DNA from: Lepeophtheirus salmonis
Lineage: Eukaryota; Arthropoda; Copepoda; Siphonostomatoida; Caligidae
DNA: 64,000 nt
NCBI RefSeq assembly: GCF_016086655.4
Contig: NC_052141.2
Span: 12,586,001 to 12,650,000, forward strand
Direction: 5' to 3'
Made by a program: the position numbers and the translations under genes. The notes beneath the pieces are model-generated. The model made no database searches. It had not been told where the DNA came from and saw only the letters and a program-made list of their open reading frames with translations. Of this stretch, positions 1 through 11,399 are shown piece after piece; position 1 is the first letter of the stretch; every line of letters begins with the position of its first letter.

Positions 1-240
1 GGCCCCTAATATCCTCTTTGTTCAGACTTATGATATTACTACTAGCATGTTGTATAACATCAATGGTTGGCAAGGAAGGATCCAGAGAGAGGTTCCAGGA
101 ACACTTTACTCTCCATGTAATGCTCACAAAATGATTTTGGTAATTGCAAATGCCAGCAAGGTGCAGCAAATTTGGGATTGCATCCCGATGATTAATGAAA
201 CAGCTCTTTGCTTTCATTATTCTCCCAAGTGGCAGTTATA
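1..240 (+). mobile_element. hAT/ZMYM-like transposase fragment (relic)
   Basis: An open frame enters from the window edge and runs to a stop at about 241. It reads like the middle of the DUF4371-type hAT transposase found in ZMYM1-like proteins: a YD motif followed by VPGTLYSPCNAHKMILVIAN, which corresponds to the family's 'GxQ.. P.A.YvHC.aH.LNLVl' segment. The usual HC is replaced by PC, so the segment is probably dead. I see no continuation of the family signature after 240, only short frames. It is a different copy from the nearly complete hAT element at 29873-34227. The rest of the element must lie left of the window or be lost. Confidence 0.6.
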
Positions 241-460
241 GGTATATAGAAAAGTTATTGAGCTGCAGTCCTAAAATAAGAATATTGTTAATAAATTATT
301 TGTACTCTGGCGAAAAAGAGGGTGAGAGAGATTTGATAGGATTGAAAATTTCCTTGATCTGTCAGAAAGTCTTGTCACTACGTGTGAAACTATGGTCATG
401 TCTCATTTATACTCGGAAGATAAAAAGTTCAAGTATCAGTAGTCCTATAAACGGATAAGA

Positions 461-1727
461 GAGTTTCCTAACTCTCATACCCGTCTCAGGGAATAATTGC
501 TTCCATCAGAACCTTTGAATAAGGTGCATCCCTTATATTTCAGAGAAAGAGCCGCTAAAGGGTATCACAGCTAAACTGCAAAGAGAAATATGTATATATT
601 TTCTGGCTTGTTAAAAATCGATAATGTGGGTTGAATGCCGCCCTGAGAAAGATGAGAAGTGAGATAGACGAAATATTTGATTCGTGGTATCCAAACATTC
701 AATTCAGTTCAGTGGGAGACTTGGAGGAGAAGAATGTAAGCCAAGAAGGACTTCACTACAGAAATATATAAATACAGAAGCACTGATACAGAAATAATGT
801 TCAAAATAATATGTCAAAAGGACCATTTTCATTAAATTTTCGAATTATGTCACTTCAGAAACGAGTACGAAGTTCTCCAAGACATCAAATGATGTCAAAT
901 TGAGTCTTTTCGAATGGTTGCTCGACCTTATCCCCAAAAGAACCTACAGCGTCCAGATCTCATACAAAAGTTACGTATCTACATAAAAGACTTGCCAAGA
1001 TTCGAAAGTTCAGATGTGAAAAATAAGGTGGGGAAATTCAATTGATCAGTCAATTCATCTCTTATCTCCTCTGAACAAGTGTGATAGGGATACCTTTTAG
1101 AATATTTGTACTCGACTGAGAATTACCTGCATCCTATCAGTTACAACCTATGATTCAGAAAAAGAAGCTTTTCTAGTCTTAGTATAGGCATGACTGTGCA
1201 GTTCAGTAGGACTAAAAAAACTGAATAATTTGTTCCGAGGACCGTTGATTAGTAAAAAAAGATATTACTGACAAAAAAAGACAGAAAGGGAAGGGGAAGG
1301 ACTAACTAAGAAATCAGTTCTAGAGGAACGATACAACACGAGTTAGGAGTAAGCCACGTAATTTTTCACCATTACACTATCCTCTCCCCCCCCAAATAAT
1401 TTAAAATATTGAAAAATGTTTCCCATAAGCCCTATGAGAGCATTACATACTCTATTTTGGCACGTAATTCATGCCTACGTGGTTATCGATCTTCTATATT
1501 AACTACACTTTATAAAATAATGTAATTATTTACTAAGTCCTTCCAGGAGTTCACCCTAACCTTCTTTCAAAGAGACAAGACACTTGAAGTTCAAATTTAT
1601 TGTCCTTAATCCTAGCTAGGAGTAAAGAAAATAAAAAGATAGCTAAAAGTGAAGGACCGACCAATCGGTTTTTAGGACTGGTAAATGTTAAAAAAGGTTA
1701 GACCAATATACATGAAGTGATACTAAT
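461..1727. other. Gene-poor AT-rich stretch
   Basis: Only very short frames on either strand, with no recognisable domain. It may include decayed 3' sequence of the hAT relic at the window edge, but no terminal repeat could be identified. Confidence 0.5.
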
Positions 1728-1890
1728 CCGGAATATTTAGAGCATTTAAAAAAAAGAAACAGAAAATATAACCTCCAGAATTTGAAGAGATAAGCTTATC
1801 TGTCATGACGTAGATCAGCTACAAACAGCTGGGACGAGAATGGACAAGGAGGACATAGGCAAGAGTTATTCCAATGTTGATCCCCAACAA
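1728..1890 (+). repeat. Dispersed repeat family R1, truncated copy
   Basis: This matches the longer copy at 5944-6400. Shared landmarks are an A-rich start with a 'gaaac' core, 'aatttgaaga', 'catgacgt..gatcagct', and 'ttattccaatgttgatcccc'. It is diverged and lacks the 3' half. No coding capacity is visible. Other copies are listed at 16985, 43425 (inverted), 52443 and 62945. Confidence 0.6.
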
Positions 1891-2034
1891 GGACACACAT
1901 TTGAAATTGTGCAAAAAATTATCAAGGGTACTTTACATCTTTAATGAAATTTCCTATATACTATACATCAATGACATAAATCCATTATGTCTGTATTTAT
2001 CTGTATATATGTGTATAATTGAGAGGGTTGCTAT

Positions 2035-2540
2035 TACGTAAAGTTGACCAAATTTAAAATTATCATGGATCACGTGATGCGTTTAGCTGTTGGTATTGAC
2101 TTCCTTTTTTTGCTGTGCCATAAAACCCCGTTACCCTCTATCCAGTCAAAGTGCCATTGTACTGGAAGTACTTCAGAATGAATTCAATTAAAGAAAAAAA
2201 AATCTTTATAAAATTAAGGCATAAGATTTTTTTTTTTTTTAATTTGTGAATAATTTTTTTTGACTTTACTATGTAGATGGTCTTCTAAGTTAAAACTCAT
2301 GGAGTAACTACTTACAGCATACAAATATGAATAAATAATAATGGATTTTCTATTTATTCAGCTATTTATAGAATTAATTTTTTTCAAGGAAAGAAACAAA
2401 TGGGCATAAAATACATACATAGTTTTTAAATCTTGGAATACTCAGTAAAATTCATTCATACAACCAGACTTTTGAAAGGTTTTATTCAATTTCGATCTTG
2501 TATGACTTCTAACAATTAAATTTTTTAAATCATTTCTTTT
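2035..2540 (+). repeat. Dispersed repeat family R2, copy 1
   Basis: Direct, diverged copy of 36444-36885. Both copies open with 'gttgaccaaat', 'aaaattatcatggatcacg' and 'gttaccct..atcc.gtcaa', and share 'agttaaaactcatg.agtaact', 'ggaatactcagtaaa' and 'tcttg..tga.tt.taac' in the same order across roughly 450 bp. Neither copy has a frame longer than a few dozen codons. The family is unidentified and could be a non-autonomous transposon or an old SINE-like sequence. Confidence 0.65.
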
Positions 2541-3047
2541 TTGATTTCGTCCATGCCTAATTTTAAAAGATTAAATTGAATTGTTGAAAAATATTGAAAT
2601 AAGAAAATAAATTTTACATTTATAAGAACATCTATCTATTGATTTATTAATACACTAAAATATACTGAAAAGTCGTCCTTGACGTATCAACACACAGGTG
2701 TAAACAGATAAAGAGTTCTAATTACCACCTCATAAACGCAAATGTATTAATGATAAAGAAGGATGTTGTCTTTTGTCTGAGTTAGCATATTCCAGACTAA
2801 ACAATTCTGATCAAAATATGATTGGTAAGAATCTATTTGCTCAAAATGGTAAAATATTGTACTTTATTAGGTTTACATGGGCAAAATCTGGTTATTACAT
2901 CAGTAGAGTTACTCACCAAAATGTCAGCCATTTTGGACATGCAAATGTTATGTAACAGTCGTTTGAGTTATGAAGTTATGCTGAACAGCTGAAAGAACGT
3001 AGTGACAAGTGGCGTCACTAGGCCTTTTTTGGTGGGGCTCCTTATAT

Positions 3048-3560
3048 CATTTGTACGAGGGTCTCTGAAAAGTATCCGACCTCAAAGTAAAGATGGCAGG
3101 ACTCTTAAATAAAAGCTAGTCACATCTATCTAGTTACTCACCAAAGCTTCAACCATTGTTTGAATGAGTTAATGTGAGTTTTTTTATCAAAATGGACAAA
3201 ATCCGGTAGTGAGCTGTCAATTTATACTGTTTTAATTGTTGAGATGAAAAACTTCAGGAATCGATTGTGCTGTTTGGACTTTTGCAGAGAAAAAAAGGAC
3301 CTTCATCTGAAACCAAAGCAATTGACTTTGCTCTGCTAAACTCAAAAGCTCTTATTTCGAGTAGGCTGTGACATCATTTGAACTGATTGTTGAGGAATAA
3401 GTGAGGGGTATAATTTTGGCTGCATCTGAAAATCCCAAACATAGGAACGGATACATGGACCGCAGCAACAGAAATCATCAAGTTTAGTCCGTCTCCAACA
3501 AGGGAAGAGTTTTTAACAGAATAATCAAGAATTTTAGGAAAACCTAGTCATAGTATTGAA
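3048..3560 (+). mobile_element. Possible mariner 5' end relic
   Basis: A 'tacgagggtctctgaaaagt' start after a TA resembles terminal repeats of insect-type mariners. About 140 bp downstream an ATG opens MDKI, the usual mariner transposase N-terminus, but a stop follows within two codons. No DDE motif can be read with confidence further on. The resemblance rests on family knowledge of mariner ends, and the right boundary is a guess. Confidence 0.35.
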
Positions 3561-4527
3561 AGTATTACATTTAATTTGCAGATTATATTTCATTTGATGA
3601 ATCTGTTCTGCATGTATAATTATAGTAGATGTGGTTCAACTCGGGGCACTAAATTTAAACTATAATGTTTTTATGTATCTTTAAGTAATTGCCCTGGACT
3701 TTATTATAGTCATATTCTATTTTTTGCTTATATATATATATAAATTTCTAAAATAACAAGAAAAAAAAAAGATAATGTAACCAACAAATAGATTCACACA
3801 ATAGCAGACATATAAAGGCTTGTTATATGTAAATTTAACGCGTCTAAGTCAATCCAACTCGCATCAATTGGGCCAAAAACAAAAAGAATATTCTGAACAA
3901 TTAGTTAGCATAAAAAACCCAGAGTACTTTTGGACGGGTAACTTAGATTGGAGAATCCTGGAAGAAGGGTGTAAAGCTAACAAGAAACTATATTGAAAAA
4001 TAAATATTTTGTATCTTCCTTAGGTCGGAAACTTTTACCGTCCACCCTAGTACATTTTTCATACGTTTTATATTGAGAACGCCCAACAAGGAACACAAAA
4101 CAAGAAGTTTTGGTGGAAATTAGTCTTTTTGTAGTCTTGTTTTGTGCTTCTGATTGGTCGTAGAAATTATACAAGTTCATAAAATAAATCTAACAAGCTA
4201 GGGGGGCCTGCCCCCAGCCTTTCTACAAACGTTGCCTTTGTTTTATACAATTGCTTGACAAGGTTTTGGATTATTAATCTAGAAAAGATATATATTGTAG
4301 CTTAATTATTATCAATAGACTCACTTATACCTAATATCACATGGCTGATGACGTCAGTCCAATTATAATATGTGTACGTTTTATTTTTCATTATACTTTT
4401 AATATGTATTAACGATCAGTGATATCCTTTCAAAAGTAATTGACCTCACTATATCTGTATTCTGAATTAACAAATTGGAAGGATTAATTTAAGAGTATTA
4501 GTTATATAGTTAAATATAAATCCGATA
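3561..4527. other. No recognisable gene
   Basis: AT-rich sequence with short frames only, including a TA-rich patch near 3730. The minus-strand frame at 3977-4180 has no recognisable domain and an unremarkable composition. Confidence 0.5.
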
Positions 4528-4529
4528 TA

Positions 4530-5336
4530 CAGGGTGTCCACGATACATTGGAACTATCTTAAAATTCAACCGGCTTGATAAACTGGAATTTGGAGTGTAT
4601 TTGTTAATATGAAAAAGTTAGACAGGATATTAAACAATAAATTTATACAACATGTCCTCCCTCAGTAGCCACCATCTTCTCCATCCTACCCCTAAAGGAT
4701 TTGCATGCCTTGATGACTTCCGCGGAATCGACAGCATTCCACTCCCTCATAATGGATCTCTTCAGGGCCACGATGCTCTTGTGGCTGACCTCTCCAACTT
4801 CCCCTACCAGTAGTAATCACACAGATTGAGGTCGGGAGAATTGGAGGGCCAGGTGTTGCGATCTCAGAAAGTGATGTCCTGGGAGTTGAAGAGGTTAGTG
4901 GTCCTTATGACGATGTGTGCGGGCGCTGAGTCTTGTCGGAATATGAACTCCCTCCCAGTGGCCGTATCCTTCATCCAGGGGATGACGAACTCCTCAAAGA
5001 CTTCACAGTACCTTATCGTCACTTCTCATGTTGTGGGCCTTGCGGTAGACCTTCCCCTCAACCTCCCAGGCATTGAAGATCCGGTACACCGTGGTCTTGG
5101 GGTAGTTCAGAAGCTTGTAGATAGCAGAGGCTTGTGTCCCTTGCAAGCCAATTCGAGGATGTCGTCTCTCCTTCCTTGTTCCATGATGACTATTGTTTGT
5201 TGTCAAAACAATTGTGGTGGAAGTTATAGTGTATTGTTCACCCAACCTTTTATATTAGTACGATTTCACCCCAAATATCCACATAATGGATCTGGATGAA
5301 GTTTAAAAGTAGTTCCAATTTATCGTGGACACCCTG
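4530..5336 (-). mobile_element. Mariner-type transposon, internally deleted (copy A)
   Basis: The left end (cagggtgtccacgatacatt at 4530) and the right end (the same motif inverted, ending at 5336) form terminal inverted repeats of about 27 bp, each flanked by TA (4528-4529 and 5337-5338), the target duplication of Tc1/mariner elements. The transposase lies on the minus strand. A helix-turn-helix segment with SAIYKLLNYPKTTVYRIFNA is frameshifted. An internal deletion then joins it to the second half, where RQDSAPAH and NSPDLNLCDYY show the second and third catalytic aspartates of a DD34D-like enzyme. Stops interrupt this part. The first catalytic Asp segment is missing. At 807 bp it is well short of the roughly 1.3 kb of intact relatives. 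It is non-autonomous. Confidence 0.92.
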
Positions 5337-5943
5337 TACACGTATTTTCAAATAAAATTAGAACATTTACACATTTTTCTAAAAAGGCAGTCGTCATTAA
5401 GTAAGCGATAATGATCATAAAATATAATTTTTGTGCCAAAGCCCTTTATGAATCAATTTAAAGACTTTTATTATTTGATTGTACTTATTAGTCATAATGA
5501 AAATATTAGAAGCTTTCTGCTAGTTTGATGTCCATATTAAACTCCATATTTTTTAATACTGCAGGAATATTTATTTCTAAAACAATATGAAATAACATTA
5601 GCGCATAATATATTTTGCAAATGATGGGGTGGGGGGGGGGTCCCCTATTTTTATGTCTTTGAAACCAAAATCTTTTCTTGGTTGTCCGTTTTTTTTTTGT
5701 TTTTTTTAATCTTTGGAGAAATTTTTGACGATGTGCTTCATTATTTTCATTCCCTCCCTTTTCAAAGAGGTTTCCAAATAATTTAGTGAAAAGTTATGAC
5801 AGCAAACTTACTCAACTCAAAACTATTCCTCAAATTGTCTTGGATGCTGCATCATAACCGAGTGAATCATTATTAATACATACACGTTCTACATTCCATG
5901 ACGTCTCTACTACATTACATAAATATATATCTGATCATCCAGT

Positions 5944-6400
5944 GTAGAATGGGCATGTTAAAAAAAGAAACTAAAATCAACATGGTAACCCTGACAATTT
6001 GAAGAATCTTTTGAAGGAGAGAAATAATAATACTCATGACGTTTCATTCGATGAGCTGCAATTAGCCCTGACAAGAGAGGAAGGAGAAAAGGAAATAAAA
6101 AGGACATTTGCAAGAATTACTCCAATCCCGATCCCCAATTCTACGCTGTGTCGAACATGGACTTAAATTTATAACTCCGCAACAAATCTTCAGGGATACA
6201 CTTCGTCTTTTATGAGCCCACACGAACGTCCAAATAAGTTTTGAATATAATTGAATCTATTTCAGAAAGGATGTTCACTACACAGGAATTAAATAATAAT
6301 GACAAATACTAAGGAATAAGATTTATTATTTATGCTACCAATTACAAATGAAGAGGCCAGCTAAAAGATACCGGATCATTGCATATAACTCAAATACCAC
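5944..6400 (+). repeat. Dispersed repeat family R1, longest copy
   Basis: The most complete R1 copy seen. Landmarks in order are 'gtagaatgggcatgtt', an A-run, 'ggtaaccctgacaatttgaa', 'ctcatgacgtttcattcgat', 'attactccaatcc', 'ttttatgagcccacacgaac' and 'ggaattaaataataatg'. No frame of note. Its edges are defined only by comparison with the 43425 and 52443 copies. Confidence 0.7.
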
Positions 6401-6639
6401 ACATCTCCTTTCCAGGGATAAGATAATGATTCAATATAAATTAATACACATATTACAATAAAACGAATAAATAACAGTGAATTAAGTTATCTTCTGACCA
6501 ATCTTAAATGTCGTCAATGTCGAATTAGAACACTTCCATTCGACATTATAATTATATATTTTATGTATGGTTTCTTCTCTATAATCAATCCAGTTCTATC
6601 CTATCTTTTGTAATATGATTCTGAACTCTAACTTAATTT

Positions 6640-8105
6640 CCAACGCCAAATTGTGATGACATTTGGTGTCAAATATCCCGTGTCAATAAAAACGACTTGA
6701 ACTCATTTAACATAAATTGCAGTCCACAATCTGTTGCAATCTTATTATGAATCTCATTGGTTACGAACATACTTTTGAGTGCACTTACTACTACTTGTAA
6801 TGTTCTAATGATCTCCACATTTTTTTTATTTTTTTTAAAGGTCATCCACATTATATGTATACATACACGCAAATAAAGAAGTATACAAATAAATAAATAA
6901 AAAATTTGCATTGATATACAACATAAGTAAGGTATTATGGTCCACATTTGAATTTCCGTCTATCAACATATTCTAAATATTTTATTTTTTTTCAGCATAT
7001 TCAAAATGATCAAATGAGACCTCATCAAAAATTCTTGTTAGTCGAACGTATTCTCGTATCGACACTGGACCTTGACTAGACAATGTTTTATATTCGAATT
7101 TATTTCCGGTTAATAAACTGCTTGTCGACATGGTCGCAATTTTTGTATCAATTCCCTGATGTGCATAGTGAACCCCATCTAAAATTTCCTTTCTTGCTTT
7201 CATGGGTATAATAATTATGTATTCATTTATATAACTAAACCATCCTTTCTCCATATTCTGTCTCGAAGGTTCCAAATATATTGTTTGAATGTCCCTGATT
7301 TTGATGATAGTGTAAAATACTCTGATATAGCAACCATTAATTTCTTATATTCTTTATCTTCTTGAGCAAATTCCTTCAATTTATTTATCATGATGTCGCT
7401 AGTTTTCTCACATTTCCTATTGTCAATGATTGATATTCATGTCTTAATGGCTATTCTACGGACTTTTCTTAAGCTTGCCACAGCAATACGATCCTCTTCT
7501 GAACGATAGTAGACAGGAGCACGCGATAATGCGTCAGGAATTGCAGGATCCTGACCTTTTTTCCAATCTGTGTCATCTGTATAACTCATTAACTTAGTAC
7601 AAAGAAAGAGGAAATGACAATTTTCTATTTTATCTAATGTAAACTCATTAAGAATATGAATCAAAGAACGAGGATCCGTTGATAGTTTAAATATGTACAT
7701 TCCTTGTAAATATATTTGACATTTCTTCACTGCCCACACAATTCCTAATAATTCCAGTTCCACCATTGCATATCTGCATTCCATCTCCGCAATAAAACGA
7801 GACACACATTGAATTAGTTTTCAAAAATTGTCTTGCTGCATTTGTAATAAGGCAAATCCTCGCCCTCCTTTTCTTGAAGTATACTAGTTATCTCCGTGAG
7901 AATTCTCCCAACGGATTTACCAATCCTCTCAATTTTGTCTTTTTTTTTTTTGAGTAGGAAACTTTTGAATTGTAGGCATCTTCGCTAGATCAGGTATTGT
8001 ACCACTGATCCTTATTATATTACCTCAAAATCTTAGTTTTTCTTTTACAAATATAAACTTCTCAGGATTTAACGTAATTCTATTTTATTTACAGGTTTAA
8101 TTCCT
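6640..8105 (-). mobile_element. Ty3/gypsy retrotransposon pol relic (RT end, RNase H, integrase)
   Basis: Read on the minus strand from 8105 downward. A decayed reverse transcriptase C-terminus (ITLNPEKFIFVKEKLRF, about 8095-7960) is followed by an RNase H domain (7805-7437) with YAMVELELLGIVWAVKKC and the downstream KKGQDPAIPDALSRAPV typical of gypsy elements. Then comes an integrase zinc-binding region (IPMKARKEILDGVHYAHQGI, about 7215-7155) and an integrase core piece with the IATDCGLQF segment (about 6760-6670). Domains are in the normal gypsy order but interrupted by frameshifts, stops and a low-complexity insertion near 6800-6950. Gag, protease, most of RT and both LTRs are absent. It is a dead fragment. 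Confidence 0.88.
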
Positions 8106-8119
8106 ATAACCTAATAAAT

Positions 8120-8400
8120 AAAGATGGACACGGTCAATCTCAAAGGAACTTTTGCCGTGGGTGCAGGCTATCTATCCTAATAGAAATAAAGTTTTCCAGC
8201 AGGATAGTGCGCCTGCACATACCTCAAAAAAGCACAGAAAAATGTTTGGCCAAAAACTTTCCCTATTGGCACAAATATATCTTTCCTCCAGTACAGCTCT
8301 GATGTCAACCTCCTTGACTACGCCTTTTGGTTGGATGTCAAGGGTAGTGTTTTCATCTAAACGCCGAGGCCCTCAAACTTATATTATTAATTTTGTTGAA
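8120..8400 (+). mobile_element. Tc1/mariner transposase fragment
   Basis: The plus strand encodes WVQAIYPNRNKVFQQDSAPA followed by HTSKK, the region around the second catalytic Asp (QD). After a frameshift, DVNLLDYAFWLDVKGSVF corresponds to the third catalytic Asp region (normally SPDLNPLDF.W). No N-terminal DNA-binding domain or terminal repeat was found. It belongs to the same broad family as the relics at 44763-45590 and 63000-63255. It directly abuts the end of the oppositely oriented gypsy relic, so one probably interrupted or truncated the other. Confidence 0.8.
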
Positions 8401-8544
8401 ATTCTATTGTTAAGTAATAAATTATATGTTGATGAATTAGTTTTTCTACAAAGTTGGGTAGCAAAACGTGGAATGTTAATTAATGTTCACTTTCTCCTTA
8501 ATATTGAAAGGTTTAGTTATTATTTTTGACATTCCGGTTGAATC

Positions 8545-9430
8545 ATTATTTGTTCATAAACAAACTAAAATAAAAATTACTTCACCTGGTCGTCATGAGT
8601 GAGCAAAACCAATATATTTGAGCTTAATCCTTCATCAATTCAAAGTAGTAATACTCTAGTCAGAATATAAACTTGACTAGAATTATAATCCAAGTGGAGT
8701 CAAACATGACTTGCACTTGGAGCATGATTATCTATTTTTGTTTTTGACTCAAAATAAAGATTTGATACATGTATCTACTTATATAAAAAAAAACTCAATT
8801 CAAACTCAATTCGTTTATTGCAATCTTCATCTAATACCTTCACTATATCCAAATTGATAGATGAAAGTCCTTTTCTTGCTCTATATTGATCAAGCAAAGT
8901 TCAACACGGGATGTAAAGTACATATATATAGAAAACACTGATGTATATCATTAGCAAAAAAACCTAAATTATGATTTGGAAAAAAGTTGCTTGCTTAACC
9001 ACTGTTGTTCCTTTCACGCTCTAAAGAGCATCAACGTCCCCCCTGAACAAGTTTTTATAATATATTTGGTTTTTAATAATTAATTTTCTTATCAGTTGAC
9101 GATAAGACGAATCCACTTCCTTCATCAATCTCCGGATACACTATTTTTCGTGGGACTCGATAGTATGATATATCTTGACAATTTGGGATTACAGGAAAAG
9201 CAGTGCTTAGAAGAGTTCCAAGAATGGAAATAGCTGTTGCATTCATTCCGATGATGAAGGGAAATTCTACTCAACTGAAGCATTGCGAACGAGACATATC
9301 TAATCACATTTTTTATTTGATTATGAAGTATATAAATTTGTATATTAGACTGATATTTCTTACTTGAGGTATGTTCATCTCTTTTTGACAAAAAGTCAAG
9401 ATCTTTTAAAATGTGAATAGTACATTTTTA
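8545..9430. other. No recognisable gene; GACTC-rich patch at 8650-8770
   Basis: AT-rich with short frames. Between 8650 and 8770 several 'gact' words recur ('tagtcag', 'ttgactag', 'gagtcaaacatgacttg'), resembling the GACTC-rich repeat at 49015-49175 and 58820-59080. Confidence 0.4.
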
Positions 9431-9636
9431 TGAAGTATTACTCTATCTGGCTTTCGATTCTAGGAAAATTGACCCGGAGAAAGTGGCTAGTGGGGAAATT
9501 CATTTTGAAACATGAGCCATTGGGGGAAATTGCTCTGGAGAAAATTAAAGTGAGAAAAATTGCCAATGGAAAAATTTCCCGTCATTTACTTTTTTTTTTT
9601 TTTTTTAAAAACCCCCAATAACACAGCCCAAAACAT

Positions 9637-9875
9637 GGGAAAAATTGTTAAATACACCAAACAGTTTAAAAAACACAACCAACACTTCAAAAATCATTTA
9701 TGCCCCCTCCCAATAAATCAAAATAAACAACAGGCCTATGATTTGATAAAATATACGAAAAAGACACCAAATAGGCTAAAAAAAAAGGTTGATTTTGAAA
9801 TGATGGAAGGGCCTTAATGTTTTTTGAAGTGTCGTCAGTGGTTTTTAGGCTGCTTGGTGTATTTAGGAATTTTCT
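9637..9875. repeat. Foldback (inverted repeat) element
   Basis: The left arm, 9637-9706, and the right arm, 9809-9875, are diverged reverse complements of roughly 65 bp separated by about 100 bp. For example 'aatacaccaaacagt' on the left pairs with 'gcttggtgtattt' on the right, and 'aacacttcaaaaatcattta' pairs with 'taatgttttttgaagtgt'. A run of T's (about 9591-9606) sits just left of it. No coding sequence. It could be a small MITE or a self-complementary leftover of a larger element. Confidence 0.65.
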
Positions 9876-10077
9876 GTGCACGCTAGATTTCTATTTTATT
9901 CTTACAATCTACAATGCGATCTTTATTGTCTATCTCAACTAATGTTGGGCTTCCGACTACAAAAATTATAGACCAGTCTGAGAACTTTATGATTTTTAAT
10001 ATACCAAACTAAATCTCTTTTTTAAAGAAGTTCAAAAAAAACTTTAAATATTAAATTTTTTGGAAAAATCTATAGTA

Positions 10078-10540
10078 CAGATTTTTTCTGAGTTACCTTA
10101 TTTAATGGAAAGGTTGACTATTGGCATATACAATATAGGCAAATTATATGTGTGTCGTTCATTCAGGGGTGCCATAATGTGTGCGAAGAAAAAAAGTGAC
10201 AAAAACCTAACCCCACTTTTGGGCCGAGGTTAATTTTTCCAAAATTATAGTTGGGCCAAGTTACGCCCATAAAACTAGGATCTGGTTGGTCTTTCATTGT
10301 CAGGTCCAATTGGATTTGATTTTTTTTATTTTCTGGCTAGATTTTTTGGAGAAGCCTCTGATTAGTTTTAATTCCTTAACTGATTTTTTCAAAAGGTTTT
10401 TAATTCCTCATGTAAGTTCATCAATGATATACCCAAATTGGTCCTAGTTTGTCTATAGTATTAACATCTCCAGACAGGTGGGTTCTGTATTTATAATTTA
10501 TTGTTAGAGACATTAATGCAAAACTTTTTTAGCCTTTTTT
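10078..10540 (+). repeat. Dispersed repeat family R3, copy 1
   Basis: Direct, diverged copy of 50385-50760. Shared blocks in order are 'tttttctgagt.accttatt', 'taatggaa/cagg', 'gttcat', 'gcgaa.aaaaaa', 'cc.actt', 'tagtttgtctatagt.tt', 'catctccagacag' and 'gagacatt.atgcaa'. No coding capacity. Confidence 0.65.
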
Positions 10541-11399
10541 TTTAACTGGCTTTCCCTGAGGCCCAGCAATAAGTAACTAAATCAAACTAACTCGAAGATG
10601 AATCCATAAAATCGACTATATTTATTTACTCAAAGGCTTGCAACTGGGAGTTATAGTTCAAGACGAAAGATTTGAATTTAACATTGCAATATTAAATCAT
10701 CTACAGCTTCCTAGGCCCATTCATCAAGCTGTGTATGCCACCGGGCCTTAAAAACAATTGTATCTCTCTAGGTGTATAAAGTAATTATTGGTGGGCAACT
10801 TACCAAATATATAAAGGCTTGAATTCATAGTGTTTTGGAGCTTCAGTAAATAAATTACCTTGGATTGGAGTTGACAATGAAAATTTAAATGTAAGTCTCA
10901 ATTATATATAATACCTTACCCAAAAATAGAGCAAATAAAGTAGGTATGTCACAAAATGACGATTTATGGAGAGAAAAAAACTCGGAGGAGGCGTGCACAG
11001 ATGTAACGAAGTGTTGCGGGGAATCCCATTCATTACTTAAAATGGAGAAATCAAACTCATGTCATTTATACTTAATGTAGATTAAACAGAAGTTATTGTA
11101 ATATTTTATAATAAAAAAACTATTAATTTAAAGTCTTAAAAATATATATTTTTTTTAAAGTGCATACATTTTTATTTAATATAAGTAAAAGAAAGAAGAT
11201 GGGAGGAAAAAAAAAAGGATAAATAGGACAAGACCTTGATACTTGAATATTTCACCTATTCCATCTCTGGCTCGCTCCTACTATTCAAGGAGCGTTCTAA
11301 ACAAGGAATACTAAAGTAAAGGTGATTTTATATAAAGATGAGGCAGCAAGGAACTGCTCTGAAACTGCTCGGAACGACAAAAAGCATTGAAAGTATTTT
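10541..11399. other. No recognisable gene
   Basis: AT-rich with homopolymer runs; no domain, terminal repeat or long frame found. Confidence 0.5.

Noticed and set aside
4826..5299. 157-codon plus-strand frame across mariner copy A
   Set aside because: Antisense of the minus-strand transposase and bounded by the element's ends.
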